From Deltaproteobacteria bacterium (lineage in GTDB: Bacteria > Myxococcota_A > UBA9160 > SZUA-336), in NCBI GenBank assembly GCA_029261895.1, contig JAJDAK010000054.1:1-39620 (forward strand): a stretch of DNA of 39,620 nucleotides, in the 5' to 3' direction. The translations under genes were made by a program, and so were the position numbers. Below, one piece after another: positions 24,614 to 32,892 of this stretch. The notes under the pieces were generated by a model, which was given only the letters and a program-made list of their open reading frames with translations, made no database searches and had not been told where the DNA came from. How positions within the stretch are numbered: position 1 is the first letter of the stretch; each line of letters begins with the position of its first letter.

Positions 24614-25722
24614 GGCGTGCAGCGGTCATCGTCTTGGGTTTGGCGCTCGCCGCTGCACCCGCGGCGCAGAATAAATCTGACAGTGAACGTCTCGAACGGA
24701 TTCGTGAGGAGATCGAAGCACGCGAGGCCAAGGCTAGGGAGTACGCCGACGAAGCGTCGGGTTATCTTGCCGAACTCGAGGGCGTGGATCGCAAACTCCA
24801 AGCCACACGCCAAAGTCTCCGCCGCCTGCGGCGTAAGGAAAAAAGCGCTGAGAAGGAGATGAATCTCGCGCAGAAACTGCTCGCCGAATCCGAACAGGCG
24901 ATGAGTTCGGTTCGGGGAGCGCTCGAGCGTCGCTTGATCGCGCTTTACCGATTTAGCTCGACGGGCGGTGTGGCGGAGCTCTACTCGGCAAAATCTTTTC
25001 AAAATTTTGCGCGCAAACGACAAGCGTTGGCGCGAATTCTTCTGCAGGACCGTGAACTCTTCGCCCGTTATCGCACGGTCGCGAGCGAACATCTGCAGCA
25101 TCGTGACCGGAGTCGTACGATGTTTGAAGAGCATCGCGCGACGCGTCGCGAAGTCACCGTACGTGAGGACCGACTACGTCGTGACCACGTTGAGCGCAAG
25201 AATCTCGTCGAGCTATTGGGGAGTCGAGCCAAGCGCGAAACCCGCGCTGCGGATGAGCTCCGCGAAGCCGCCGAACGTTTGGAGGAAGCGCTCAACCAGC
25301 TGCCGCGGGAGAAAACGAAGGGCCATGGCCTGCGCCGAGGTCGGCTGCTCCGTCCGGTGGATGGACCCGTCCGGCTGGGCTTTGGGCACCAGACGGATCC
25401 CGAGTTCGGCACCGTCACACTCCGGACGGGGATCGAGATCGAAGCCAAAACCGGGCTCCCCGTTCGCGCGGTCGGTGATGGCCGGGTGCTCTTCGCCGGC
25501 TGGTTTCGCGGCTATGGACAGATTGTTATTGTCGACCACGGCAAGGACACGGTGACGGTTTCGGGCTATCTAGAGGAAATTCTCGTCAATGCCGGCGATG
25601 AGGTCGCGACGGGAAAACCCATCGGCACAGTTGGGGAGACTGGATCCCTGAGCGGACCCGGGCTTTACTTTGAGATTCGACATAAGGGCGAGCCGGTGGA
25701 TCCGCGCGCCTGGATTCAGTGA
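24610..25722 (+). CDS. envC: Murein hydrolase activator EnvC (coiled coil plus degenerate LytM domain)
   Basis: 370 aa periplasmic protein with TTG start, which leads directly into a signal peptide (RRAAVIVLGLALAAAPAAA-like). A long coiled coil (about 30-235, LERIREEIEAREAKAREY onward) precedes a C-terminal M23/LytM fold (about 245-370). The zinc ligands of active M23 peptidases are missing: the first motif reads TGIEIEA instead of HxGxD-type and the HxH position reads SGYLEE. Loss of zinc ligands is the hallmark of EnvC, which activates amidases rather than cutting murein. Directly coupled to ftsX, its membrane partner. Confidence 0.9.
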   Translation: MRRAAVIVLGLALAAAPAAQNKSDSERLERIREEIEAREAKAREYADEASGYLAELEGVDRKLQATRQSLRRLRRKEKSAEKEMNLAQKLLAESEQAMSSVRGALERRLIALYRFSSTGGVAELYSAKSFQNFARKRQALARILLQDRELFARYRTVASEHLQHRDRSRTMFEEHRATRREVTVREDRLRRDHVERKNLVELLGSRAKRETRAADELREAAERLEEALNQLPREKTKGHGLRRGRLLRPVDGPVRLGFGHQTDPEFGTVTLRTGIEIEAKTGLPVRAVGDGRVLFAGWFRGYGQIVIVDHGKDTVTVSGYLEEILVNAGDEVATGKPIGTVGETGSLSGPGLYFEIRHKGEPVDPRAWIQ

Positions 25723-25735
25723 AAGAAGGAAATTC

Positions 25736-27067
25736 ATGAGCAAGCTTCGATTCTTCGGCTCTTTTGTCGCTGGGCTGTTTGCAGCCACGCTTCTGCTGTT
25801 AACGCTTGGAAATTTCAGGAGCAACGCGGAGCCGCGTTACCAGAATCTGGGCTTGCTCTCGAACGTATTGCACCTGGTGGACCAATACTACGTGAAGGAC
25901 GTCGACGAGCACGATCTTGTCGAAGGTGCGTTGAAGGGCATGCTCGACGTATTGGATCCCCACACCTCGTATCTTTCCAAGGATCTCTACAAGGAGCTTC
26001 AACTCGACACCAAGGGCGAGTTTGAAGGCCTGGGGATCGAAATCACCAAGCGTGATGGCTACGTGACCGTGGTCTCGCCGATCGACGGTACCCCAGCCCA
26101 GCGGGCGGGAATCAAGGCTGGCGATCAGATCATTGCGGTTTGCCCTGACTTAGATGAGACCGCTTGCACCTCGACTCAAGAGTTGAATCTGTTGGAAGCC
26201 GTGAAGCTGATGCGTGGCCCGCGAGGTAGCGAAGTCATGATCCAAATTTTGCGCGAGGGTTGGCCTGCACCGAAGCCGTATGTGATCAAACGCGCGTCGA
26301 TTAAGGTCCCGAGTGTGGTCCTGCACATGGTAGAGCCAGGTCTCCCATACATTCGCATGAGTCAATTTCAGGAACGCACCGCGGGTGATTTGCATGACAA
26401 ACTGAAGGAAGCGCGAAAGTCTGGCGAGCTGAAGGGTCTGGTGCTCGATCTTCGCGACAACCCCGGTGGTTTGCTGGATCAGTCGGTACGTGTGGCTGAT
26501 CTGTTTATCAAAGAAGGTCTGATTGTTTTCTCCGAAGGTCGCGAGGGTGAGAATCGCATGGAGTGGAAAGCGCAAAAGAGTGGGACGGAACCGGAATATC
26601 CGATTGTGGTCTTGGTCAACGGCGGCAGCGCATCGGCTTCGGAGATTGTGGCCGGCGCGTTGCAAGACCACGACCGTGGCCTGGTGATGGGAACCGAGAC
26701 TTTCGGCAAGGGATCGGTTCAAACCATTATTCCGTTGGACGACGGTTCGGGCCTGCGGCTTACGACCGCGCTCTACTACCTGCCCAGTGGCCGTTCCATT
26801 CAGGAAGTCCGTATCCAGCCCGACCTGCTCGTGGAATCGTTCACTGAATTGGAACTCACCGCGCTGCAGGAACGTGAAGACGGCGAGACGTTCGGCGAGA
26901 AAAACCTCGAGGGTCATTTGAAAACGGGCCGCGCGAAACCCGCTGAAAAAGTGAGCGACGAATTCGCGGATCGCATGGTTTTAGACCGCCAGCTTAGCCG
27001 CGCGGTCGAACTGCTGAAGAGCTGGACGGTCTTCTCACAGCTCAAAATCGAGCGCGCAGCCGAATAG
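25736..27067 (+). CDS. ctpA: Carboxy-terminal processing protease CtpA (S41)
   Basis: 443 aa periplasmic serine protease with an N-terminal anchor (about 5-25), a PDZ domain (about 94-178) and the S41 core. The Ser-Lys dyad is Ser300 (in NGGSASASE) and Lys325 (in FGKGSVQ), spaced 25 residues as in the family. CtpA-type proteases trim peptidoglycan hydrolases or their regulators, which fits its place right after ftsEX-envC. ATG 25736 has AAGAAGGA 6 bases upstream. The PDZ carries an unusual insertion with two cysteines (Cys136, Cys144), where relatives usually have a short turn. Confidence 0.94.
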   Translation: MSKLRFFGSFVAGLFAATLLLLTLGNFRSNAEPRYQNLGLLSNVLHLVDQYYVKDVDEHDLVEGALKGMLDVLDPHTSYLSKDLYKELQLDTKGEFEGLGIEITKRDGYVTVVSPIDGTPAQRAGIKAGDQIIAVCPDLDETACTSTQELNLLEAVKLMRGPRGSEVMIQILREGWPAPKPYVIKRASIKVPSVVLHMVEPGLPYIRMSQFQERTAGDLHDKLKEARKSGELKGLVLDLRDNPGGLLDQSVRVADLFIKEGLIVFSEGREGENRMEWKAQKSGTEPEYPIVVLVNGGSASASEIVAGALQDHDRGLVMGTETFGKGSVQTIIPLDDGSGLRLTTALYYLPSGRSIQEVRIQPDLLVESFTELELTALQEREDGETFGEKNLEGHLKTGRAKPAEKVSDEFADRMVLDRQLSRAVELLKSWTVFSQLKIERAAE

Positions 27068-27093
27068 CCTCAACGTGGTAAGCTCGTACTCTG

Positions 27094-28239
27094 ATGAGTC
27101 AGCTTCCAGAAGTCACAGCGTCGGATGTTATCGGTGTATCCGATCTCGTCGCGCTGTTGCGCGAGACCTTTGAGGATGCGTTTTCGGACCTTTGGGTTGA
27201 GGGCGAGGTCGGCTCGCTGCATCGATCCCGTCCGGGACACCTGTACTTCGACTTGAAGGATGAAGCCGCGCAGCTTCGTTGCGCAATGTTTCGCGGTGCG
27301 GCCTCGCGGCTCGAATTTGAGCTCGAGGATGGCATGCGGATTCGCGTGCACGCCAAGGTCGATCTTTATCCCGAGCGCGGTTCATTGCAGCTGATCGTGA
27401 GCCGTGTACAGGCGGCGGGCGAGGGCGCGCTTCGACTCGCGTTTGAGCGCCTGAAAGCACGATTGGCGGAAGAGGGACTTTTCGATCCTGCCCATAAGCA
27501 GGCCATACCAGAGGAGCCGCGACGAATTGGCTTGGTGACTTCGCTTCAGGGTGCAGCCGTGCATGATTTTCTGCGTGCACTGAAGGTGCGCCAGGCAGAC
27601 GCTGATGTTTTAGCGGTTGATGCCCGTGTGCAGGGCGAAGAAGCGTGGCGTGAGATCGTGCGCGGACTACACCTGCTGGACGCGCAGCCGGAGGTCGATG
27701 TCATCGTACTCACGCGCGGGGGTGGCTCGCTGGAAGACCTTTGGACGTTCAATCGCGAGGAGGTCGTACGTTGCCTGTTTGAATTACAAACGCCGGTGAT
27801 TTCCGCGATCGGGCACGAGGTCGATTTCGTGCTCACTGATGCGGTTGCCGATATGCGCGCACCCACGCCAACGGCCGCGGCCGCTTTGGTGGCGCCCGAT
27901 GGTGCCGCATTGCATCAGCGGCTCCTCGCATTGGGTGAGCGCTTGCAGCGTGCGCAGCACGCGCGGCTTCGCGACGCACGCCAGCGGCTCGCGGTACTTC
28001 GCGTGGGTCTTGCTCAGCCGGCACGCGCGTTTCGCGCGCAGCTCAACACACTCAGTGCCAAACTGAATGCGCTCTCGCCGCTCGCGGTGATGGGGCGAGG
28101 CTTCAGTATCGCGAGTCGTGAATCGGACGGTCAGGTATTACAATCCGCGACGGATGTCAGCGTCGGCGACGAGGTAGGAATCCGCTTGTTACGGGGCCGC
28201 TTACGTACCGCTGTCGTTGCGGTGCAGGAGTCGGAATGA
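27094..28239 (+). CDS. xseA: Exodeoxyribonuclease VII large subunit XseA
   Basis: 381 aa catalytic subunit that degrades single-stranded DNA to oligonucleotides. An N-terminal OB fold (about 12-110, SDLWVEGEVGSL and GHLYFDLKDE) is followed by the nuclease core with RIGLVTSLQGAAVHDFL, LTRGGGSLEDLWTFNREEVVR and AIGHEVDFVLTDAVADMRAPTPTAAA. The helical XseB-binding arm (about 270-330) is short compared with E. coli XseA (456 aa), and the end is the usual LAVMGRGFSI beta segment. Its stop overlaps xseB by 4 bases. Confidence 0.95.
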   Translation: MSQLPEVTASDVIGVSDLVALLRETFEDAFSDLWVEGEVGSLHRSRPGHLYFDLKDEAAQLRCAMFRGAASRLEFELEDGMRIRVHAKVDLYPERGSLQLIVSRVQAAGEGALRLAFERLKARLAEEGLFDPAHKQAIPEEPRRIGLVTSLQGAAVHDFLRALKVRQADADVLAVDARVQGEEAWREIVRGLHLLDAQPEVDVIVLTRGGGSLEDLWTFNREEVVRCLFELQTPVISAIGHEVDFVLTDAVADMRAPTPTAAAALVAPDGAALHQRLLALGERLQRAQHARLRDARQRLAVLRVGLAQPARAFRAQLNTLSAKLNALSPLAVMGRGFSIASRESDGQVLQSATDVSVGDEVGIRLLRGRLRTAVVAVQESE

Positions 28240-28475
28240 CAAAGCGGGATGTGGAGAAGGTCTCCTTTGAAGCGGCACTCCAGGAGTTGCAGGCGCTCGT
28301 GGCGAAGCTTGAAAGCGGAGACGAAACGCTTGAAGACTCACTCAAAAGCTTTGAGCGTGGTGTTGCGTTAGTTCGCGTCTGTGAACAGCGTCTTAGCGCT
28401 GCGGAAGTTCGCGTGAGTCAACTCGAGAACGGACCCGACGGTCCGGTTGAAAGTTCCTTGGAGCCCGACGCATGA
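28236..28475 (+). CDS. xseB: Exodeoxyribonuclease VII small subunit XseB
   Basis: 79 aa. The family pattern is clear: VSFEAALQELQALVAKLESGD, LEDSLKSFERGVALVRVCEQRL, forming a helical hairpin that wraps around the XseA arm, followed by an acidic tail. It overlaps xseA by 4 bases upstream and ispA by 4 bases downstream, so expression is coupled in both directions. Confidence 0.95.
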   Translation: MTKRDVEKVSFEAALQELQALVAKLESGDETLEDSLKSFERGVALVRVCEQRLSAAEVRVSQLENGPDGPVESSLEPDA

Positions 28476-29308
28476 GTGCGGATCTCTCACGCTTTCTCGA
28501 TCTTTGTCGTGCCGCGGTGGACGAGGAGTTAGACCGCGTCTTGCCTGACGCCGATGCTGCGCCGACGCGCCTGCACCAAGCGATGCGCTACGCCGTTTTA
28601 TCTGGTGGAAAGCGTCTTCGCCCCGCCTTGGCATTTGGCGCCGCTGCGGCACTCGGCGAGGAACCGGATGCTGTGCGATCGATCGCTGCTGCGGTCGAAC
28701 TCGTACACGCGTATTCGCTCGTCCACGATGACCTCCCCGCGATGGACGACGATGACGATCGTCGCGGCCGACCGAGCGTTCACGTTCAATTCGATCAGGC
28801 CACCGCGATTTTGGCCGGGGACGCGTTGCTCGCATTTGCGTTTGAGGTTCTGGCTGCAGCCGAGGTCCCCGTGCCAGTGATGCGGCGACTCGCAGTGGCC
28901 GCAGGATCGCGGGCGCTGGTGGGCGGCCAGGCGGATGATCTCGCGTTCGCTCCGGATACCGCAACTTTTGAATCGGTGACCTCGATTCATCGTCGTAAGA
29001 CAGCGGCCCTCTTTGGTTTCTCAGTAGGGGGGGCGGCGAGAACGCTGACTGAGGACGAGCAAAGTCTGCGGGCGCTCGATGCGTTCGCGGAACATTATGG
29101 TCTGGCTTTCCAGGCGCTCGATGATTTGCACGATGGGGATCGTGAGGAATGCTCGATTTTGGTGGTTTTGGATCCAGCGGAGACCCGCGAATACATCCAG
29201 CGCGAGGCCGTCGCGGCCCAGAACGCGCTTGACAGCTTCGGCGCCAAGGCGAAAGCACTGCGCGAGCTGGCCGGCTCTCTGGTAGCGGCTAACGTAGAGG
29301 GTTCATGA
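28472..29308 (+). CDS. ispA: Polyprenyl diphosphate synthase (geranyl/farnesyl type)
   Basis: 278 aa prenyltransferase that condenses isopentenyl diphosphate with allylic diphosphates. The first aspartate-rich motif is DDLPAMDDDD with the two-residue insertion typical of bacterial farnesyl synthases. GGKRLRP binds pyrophosphate, GGQADDL matches the family GGQ motif, and the second aspartate motif is DDLHD. It is slightly short (usual about 295). It lies between xseB and dxs with 4-base overlaps on both sides, the common xseB-ispA-dxs arrangement, so product (C10, C15 or C20) is best guessed as farnesyl diphosphate. Confidence 0.92.
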   Translation: MSADLSRFLDLCRAAVDEELDRVLPDADAAPTRLHQAMRYAVLSGGKRLRPALAFGAAAALGEEPDAVRSIAAAVELVHAYSLVHDDLPAMDDDDDRRGRPSVHVQFDQATAILAGDALLAFAFEVLAAAEVPVPVMRRLAVAAGSRALVGGQADDLAFAPDTATFESVTSIHRRKTAALFGFSVGGAARTLTEDEQSLRALDAFAEHYGLAFQALDDLHDGDREECSILVVLDPAETREYIQREAVAAQNALDSFGAKAKALRELAGSLVAANVEGS

Positions 29309-31194
29309 GCTCGATTCTGGATCGCATTGAAAGCCCGGCAGATCTTCGCAAACTAGCACCGGAGCAGCTGCGCGAGGTAGCGGACTCGCTGCGCCAGGAG
29401 ATCATCGAGGTGATTGCGCAGACGGGCGGCCACCTGGCTTCAAGTCTGGGTGCGGTAGAACTTGCCACCGCGCTGCATTACAGCTTTGACACACCTAAAG
29501 ACAAACTCATTTGGGATGTCGGGCATCAAGGATATCCGCATAAGTTGCTCACCGGGCGGCGCAAGAATTTCGCCAGCATCGGTAAGCGTGATGGGCTTGG
29601 AAAGTTTCTGCGCCGCAATGAATCCGAGTACGACGTGTTTGGCGCCGGTCACGCAGGAACCTCGATCTCTGCCGCGACCGGAATTGCTGAGGCGGTTCGT
29701 CGGCGCGGTGGTGACGAGTTTGCGATTGCGGTGATCGGCGATGGTGCGCTGTCTTCGGGCATGGCATACGAGGGCCTTAATAACGCCGGGTATCTCAAGC
29801 TTACGAATCTGGTCGTGATCCTGAACGACAATAAAATGTCGATCTCACCGAACGTGGGTGCGATGTCGAGCTATCTCGCACGTCGTTGGTCGGGTCCGCT
29901 GGTACGACGCTTCAAGCATTATGTGCGATCGGTGCTCGAGTCCGTTCCGGGTCGCGGCGACGAACTACTTGAGATGGCGCGCCGCGCGGAGCAGAGCTTC
30001 AAAGCATTCATTTCGCCGGCGCTGCTTTTCGAAGGGCTTGGCTTCAACTACATCGGTCCGATCGACGGGCATAGTTTGCCGGCGCTGCTCGAAACCTTCG
30101 GCAACGCCCGCGATATGAGCGAGCGCAACGATCCGGTGCTGATTCATTGCGTGACTCAAAAGGGTTACGGTTACGATCCAGCGCAGGGCGATCCGTTGAA
30201 ATATCACGGCGTGACGCCGTTTGAAATTCCCTCCGGCGAGATGAAGAAGAAGAGCGCCGGCGGACCTCCATCATGGACGCGCGTCTTTTCTGATGCGTTG
30301 ATCCAGCTTGCCAAAGACGATCCACGAATATCTGCCATCACGGCAGCCATGGCTGGAGGCACGGGGTTGGATCGTTTTGAGGAGGCTTTCCCGGATCGGT
30401 TCTACGACGTCGGGATTGCCGAGCAACATGCGGTGACGTTTGCGGCCGGCATGGCGACCGAAGGTGCCAAGCCAGTTTGCGCGATTTACTCGACGTTCTT
30501 GCAGCGCGCGTTCGATCAGATTGTTCACGATGTATGTGTACAGAACCTCGATGTGACGTTTGTTCTGGATCGCGCTGGTATTGTCGGTGCGGACGGCGCA
30601 ACGCATCAAGGACTTTACGATTTTGCGTACTTGGGAACTTTGCCCAATATGATCGTGATGGCGCCGAAAGACGAAAACGAACTGCGCCACATGCTGAAAA
30701 CCGCGATCGAATACCCAGGGCCCGCGGCGCTGCGGTTCCCGCGTGGAAACGCACTCGGGATTCCGATCGAGGCGGAGATGAAGACGATCAAGGTGGGTGA
30801 AGCGGAATTGCTTCGCGATGGATCCGACGTCGGCGTGATTGCGATTGGTTCGATGGTTTCGCCAGCGCTCGATGCCGCCGAACGTTTGGAGGCACAAGGC
30901 ATCGGTACCGCGGTGCTAAACGCGCGCTTTGCGAAACCGCTCGATCATCGCTGGTTGTGCGAAATGGCTGACCGGGTTTCCGCGCTTGTCGTCGTAGAGG
31001 AGCACAGTAAATACGCTGGCTTTGGCGAGGCCGTTCTTGCCTATCTTGCAGAACAGGGTCTGACCAAGCCAATCCGCCGACTCGGTGTGCGCGATGAGGT
31101 CATCGAGCATGGCAGCCCGGCTGAGGTTCTCGCAGATCTCGGCTTGGATGCCGATGGCATCGAAAAGGCGGCGCTCGAACTTCTCGGTCGCTAG
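29305..31194 (+). CDS. dxs: 1-deoxy-D-xylulose-5-phosphate synthase Dxs
   Basis: 629 aa thiamine-diphosphate enzyme condensing pyruvate and glyceraldehyde 3-phosphate in the first step of the MEP isoprenoid pathway. Domain I has GHQGYPHKLLTGR (about 73-85), the thiamine-diphosphate/metal motif GDGALSSGMAYEGLNNA (about 147-163) and LNDNKMSIS. Domain II has IAEQHAVTFAAGMA (about 371-384) with the catalytic glutamate, and DRAGIVGADGATHQG. Length is standard. It overlaps ispA by 4 bases and is followed 2 bases later by tlyA. Confidence 0.97.
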   Translation: MSSILDRIESPADLRKLAPEQLREVADSLRQEIIEVIAQTGGHLASSLGAVELATALHYSFDTPKDKLIWDVGHQGYPHKLLTGRRKNFASIGKRDGLGKFLRRNESEYDVFGAGHAGTSISAATGIAEAVRRRGGDEFAIAVIGDGALSSGMAYEGLNNAGYLKLTNLVVILNDNKMSISPNVGAMSSYLARRWSGPLVRRFKHYVRSVLESVPGRGDELLEMARRAEQSFKAFISPALLFEGLGFNYIGPIDGHSLPALLETFGNARDMSERNDPVLIHCVTQKGYGYDPAQGDPLKYHGVTPFEIPSGEMKKKSAGGPPSWTRVFSDALIQLAKDDPRISAITAAMAGGTGLDRFEEAFPDRFYDVGIAEQHAVTFAAGMATEGAKPVCAIYSTFLQRAFDQIVHDVCVQNLDVTFVLDRAGIVGADGATHQGLYDFAYLGTLPNMIVMAPKDENELRHMLKTAIEYPGPAALRFPRGNALGIPIEAEMKTIKVGEAELLRDGSDVGVIAIGSMVSPALDAAERLEAQGIGTAVLNARFAKPLDHRWLCEMADRVSALVVVEEHSKYAGFGEAVLAYLAEQGLTKPIRRLGVRDEVIEHGSPAEVLADLGLDADGIEKAALELLGR

Positions 31195-31196
31195 TC

Positions 31197-31943
31197 ATGC
31201 CAAGTTCGCGTGTACGTGTGGACCAGCGCGTTGTGGAACTCGGGCTGGAGACGACGCGCAGTCGAGCCCATGCGCGGATCCTGGCCGGTGATGTTCGCTT
31301 GGGCGATCGGGTGATGGACAAGCCGGGTAATCTGATTCCTGGCGATGCGATGCTCACGCTGAAGGCACGAAGCCGCTATGTGTCACGGGGTGGTGAAAAG
31401 CTTCGGGGTGCACTCGATGAACTTGCGCTCGACGTACAGGATTTCCGCTGTGCGGATGTGGGCGCCTCGACGGGTGGGTTTACAGATTGTCTCTTACAAG
31501 CCGGCGCGACCTCGGTCAGGGCCATCGATGTTGGATATGGTCAACTCGCGCTCACTCTGCGCGACGATCCTCGGGTTTGTGTTCAAGAGCGCACAAACGT
31601 GCGTCATCTCGAGACGCCGACAGATGAGGAACGCGTCGATCTTGTGACTGCAGATGTGAGTTTTATTTCGTTGCGATTGGTCCTGCCGAAACTCATTGAG
31701 TTGGCAAAACCCGGTGGACGCTTGCTGCTGATGGTGAAACCGCAGTTCGAACTCGAACGTAAGGATGTTCGCGGTGGCGTGGTTCGTGATCCTGTGAAAC
31801 GCGAAGCGGCTGTACGCTCGGTCCGCAATGCCGCGCAAGCGCTCGGGCTGCGTCTACTTGGGGAATGCGATTCGGTGCTCGCGGGCCCGAAAGGAAACGT
31901 GGAGCGCTTCCTACTCTTAGAAGTTGGGCAGCCGACCGCGTGA
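31197..31943 (+). CDS. tlyA: TlyA-family rRNA 2'-O-methyltransferase
   Basis: 248 aa. An N-terminal S4 RNA-binding domain (about 5-65, RVDQRVVELGL, SRAHARILAGDV) is joined to an FtsJ-like Rossmann methyltransferase: YVSRGGEKLRGALD (about 61-74) with the catalytic lysine, ADVGASTGGFTDCLLQ as SAM motif I, TADVSFISL and MVKPQFE with the second lysine. In mycobacteria TlyA methylates cytidines in 16S and 23S rRNA; the older label is haemolysin. It is last in the xseA-xseB-ispA-dxs-tlyA unit, and its 3' end overlaps the convergent LolA-like gene by 27 bases. Confidence 0.93.
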   Translation: MPSSRVRVDQRVVELGLETTRSRAHARILAGDVRLGDRVMDKPGNLIPGDAMLTLKARSRYVSRGGEKLRGALDELALDVQDFRCADVGASTGGFTDCLLQAGATSVRAIDVGYGQLALTLRDDPRVCVQERTNVRHLETPTDEERVDLVTADVSFISLRLVLPKLIELAKPGGRLLLMVKPQFELERKDVRGGVVRDPVKREAAVRSVRNAAQALGLRLLGECDSVLAGPKGNVERFLLLEVGQPTA

Positions 31944-32681
31944 GAATTGGGTGAGCGTGAAGATTTCGTCTGGCACGGCGGTGTCGATCAACAGGTTGCG
32001 GATGTGGCGCGTGGTCTGGCGGCCCGTGCGAAGATCGACCATGTGATCTTCCATCGGCACCCACCATTCGAAGTGCTGCACCACATGCTGTGGCGAAGCG
32101 CTATAGCGCTTCCATAAACCCTTTGAGTCGAAGTAGTCGGAGCGCAGGATGACGGGGCGCGAAGTCGAAAGCCAAATCAGCTGGTAGGCATACGGCCCGT
32201 CGAATGGGCGAAGTCGCAACACGCGGCAGTGCTCGCCTTTGATGCGGTCCGTTCCCAAAACTTCGATACGGTAGTCGGCCGCGGTGTGGGCGCGAAAATC
32301 TTCGTAGGAGAACGCGCTGCCAAACATTGGCCAGCGATGCTCGCCTGCGCTCATCGGTCGTACCTGTCCACGCGAGCCATCGCTCACGAAAATTCGATCC
32401 CGTTCTCCGGGGCGTTGGAAGAGCAATGCGCGCGGCGAATTTCGCTTGCCATCGCCCGTGTAGACGAGGGTTCGGGTTTCCGCGCCTTTGCGTTTGCGGC
32501 CGTATGCGAATGCGGTCCAGGTTTCCTCGTGGCCGCTTTCGCGAACGACGAGTTCGACGCCCGCGAGGACATCCGCGCCATAGAGATTATGATAAGCAAG
32601 GTCCAGCGCCTCACGGGCGCGAGACACTTCGAAACCAGTTAAAAACGGAATTAGGACAAGTAGTCCCAACCACTGACGCAT
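31917..32681 (-). CDS. Secreted LolA-like (outer-membrane lipoprotein-sorting type) protein
   Basis: 254 aa from ATG 32681. A signal peptide (WLGLLVLIPFLTGFEVSRA) precedes a long beta-rich domain with SGHEETWTAFAYGRKRKG, RTLVYTGDGKRNSPRALLFQRPG, DFRAHTAADYRIEVLG and ILRSDYFDSKGLWKRY. This is the half-barrel pattern of the LolA-like family that often accompanies RND exporters. It probably handles lipid or lipoprotein in the periplasm; no RND gene is adjacent. AGGAGGG lies about 5 bases before the start and sits inside a long hairpin. An upstream in-frame ATG at 32729 would read through that hairpin and has no signal-peptide character. Confidence 0.78.
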   Translation of the reverse strand: MRQWLGLLVLIPFLTGFEVSRAREALDLAYHNLYGADVLAGVELVVRESGHEETWTAFAYGRKRKGAETRTLVYTGDGKRNSPRALLFQRPGERDRIFVSDGSRGQVRPMSAGEHRWPMFGSAFSYEDFRAHTAADYRIEVLGTDRIKGEHCRVLRLRPFDGPYAYQLIWLSTSRPVILRSDYFDSKGLWKRYSASPQHVVQHFEWWVPMEDHMVDLRTGRQTTRHIRNLLIDTAVPDEIFTLTQFSRGRLPNF

Positions 32682-32683
32682 GC

Positions 32684-32720
32684 TTCCCTCCTGAACGGCT
32701 CCGCCGTTAGAAGGAGGGAA
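32684..32720 (-). promoter_or_regulatory. Hairpin sequestering the Shine-Dalgarno of the LolA-like gene
   Basis: In the minus-strand RNA, TTCCCTCCT (32720-32712) is the exact complement of AGGAGGGAA (32692-32684), the ribosome-binding site just before ATG 32681. A second stem, AACGGC with GCCGTT (32708-32703 and 32699-32694) around 3 bases, stacks between them. Together these give 15 pairs in 37 nt. Folding would block translation initiation, as in RNA thermometers or ligand-controlled leaders. Confidence 0.6.
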
Positions 32721-32741
32721 CCGCTGCACTCTCAGATCGTG

Positions 32742-32769
32742 AGCGCTGAAAAATCAATCGGGCAGCGCT
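32742..32769. repeat. Inverted repeat in the divergent intergenic region
   Basis: AGCGCTG (32742-32748) and CAGCGCT (32763-32769) are exact 7-bp inverted repeats with a 14-base spacer, and a 10-bp palindrome GAAAATTTTC lies at 32792-32801. Both fall between the divergent LolA-like and cysteine desulfurase genes, so they may be operators. No regulator is recognised. Confidence 0.3.
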
Positions 32770-32892
32770 GGATCGAACATGAGGTTGCAAGGAAAATTTT
32801 CGGCTCTTTCTCATGCTCGCTGCTCAGCTGGGGGTGGCTAATTTCACCAGTAGGAATGGGTCGCATTGCGACTTGGCAAGCATGTTCGCAAT

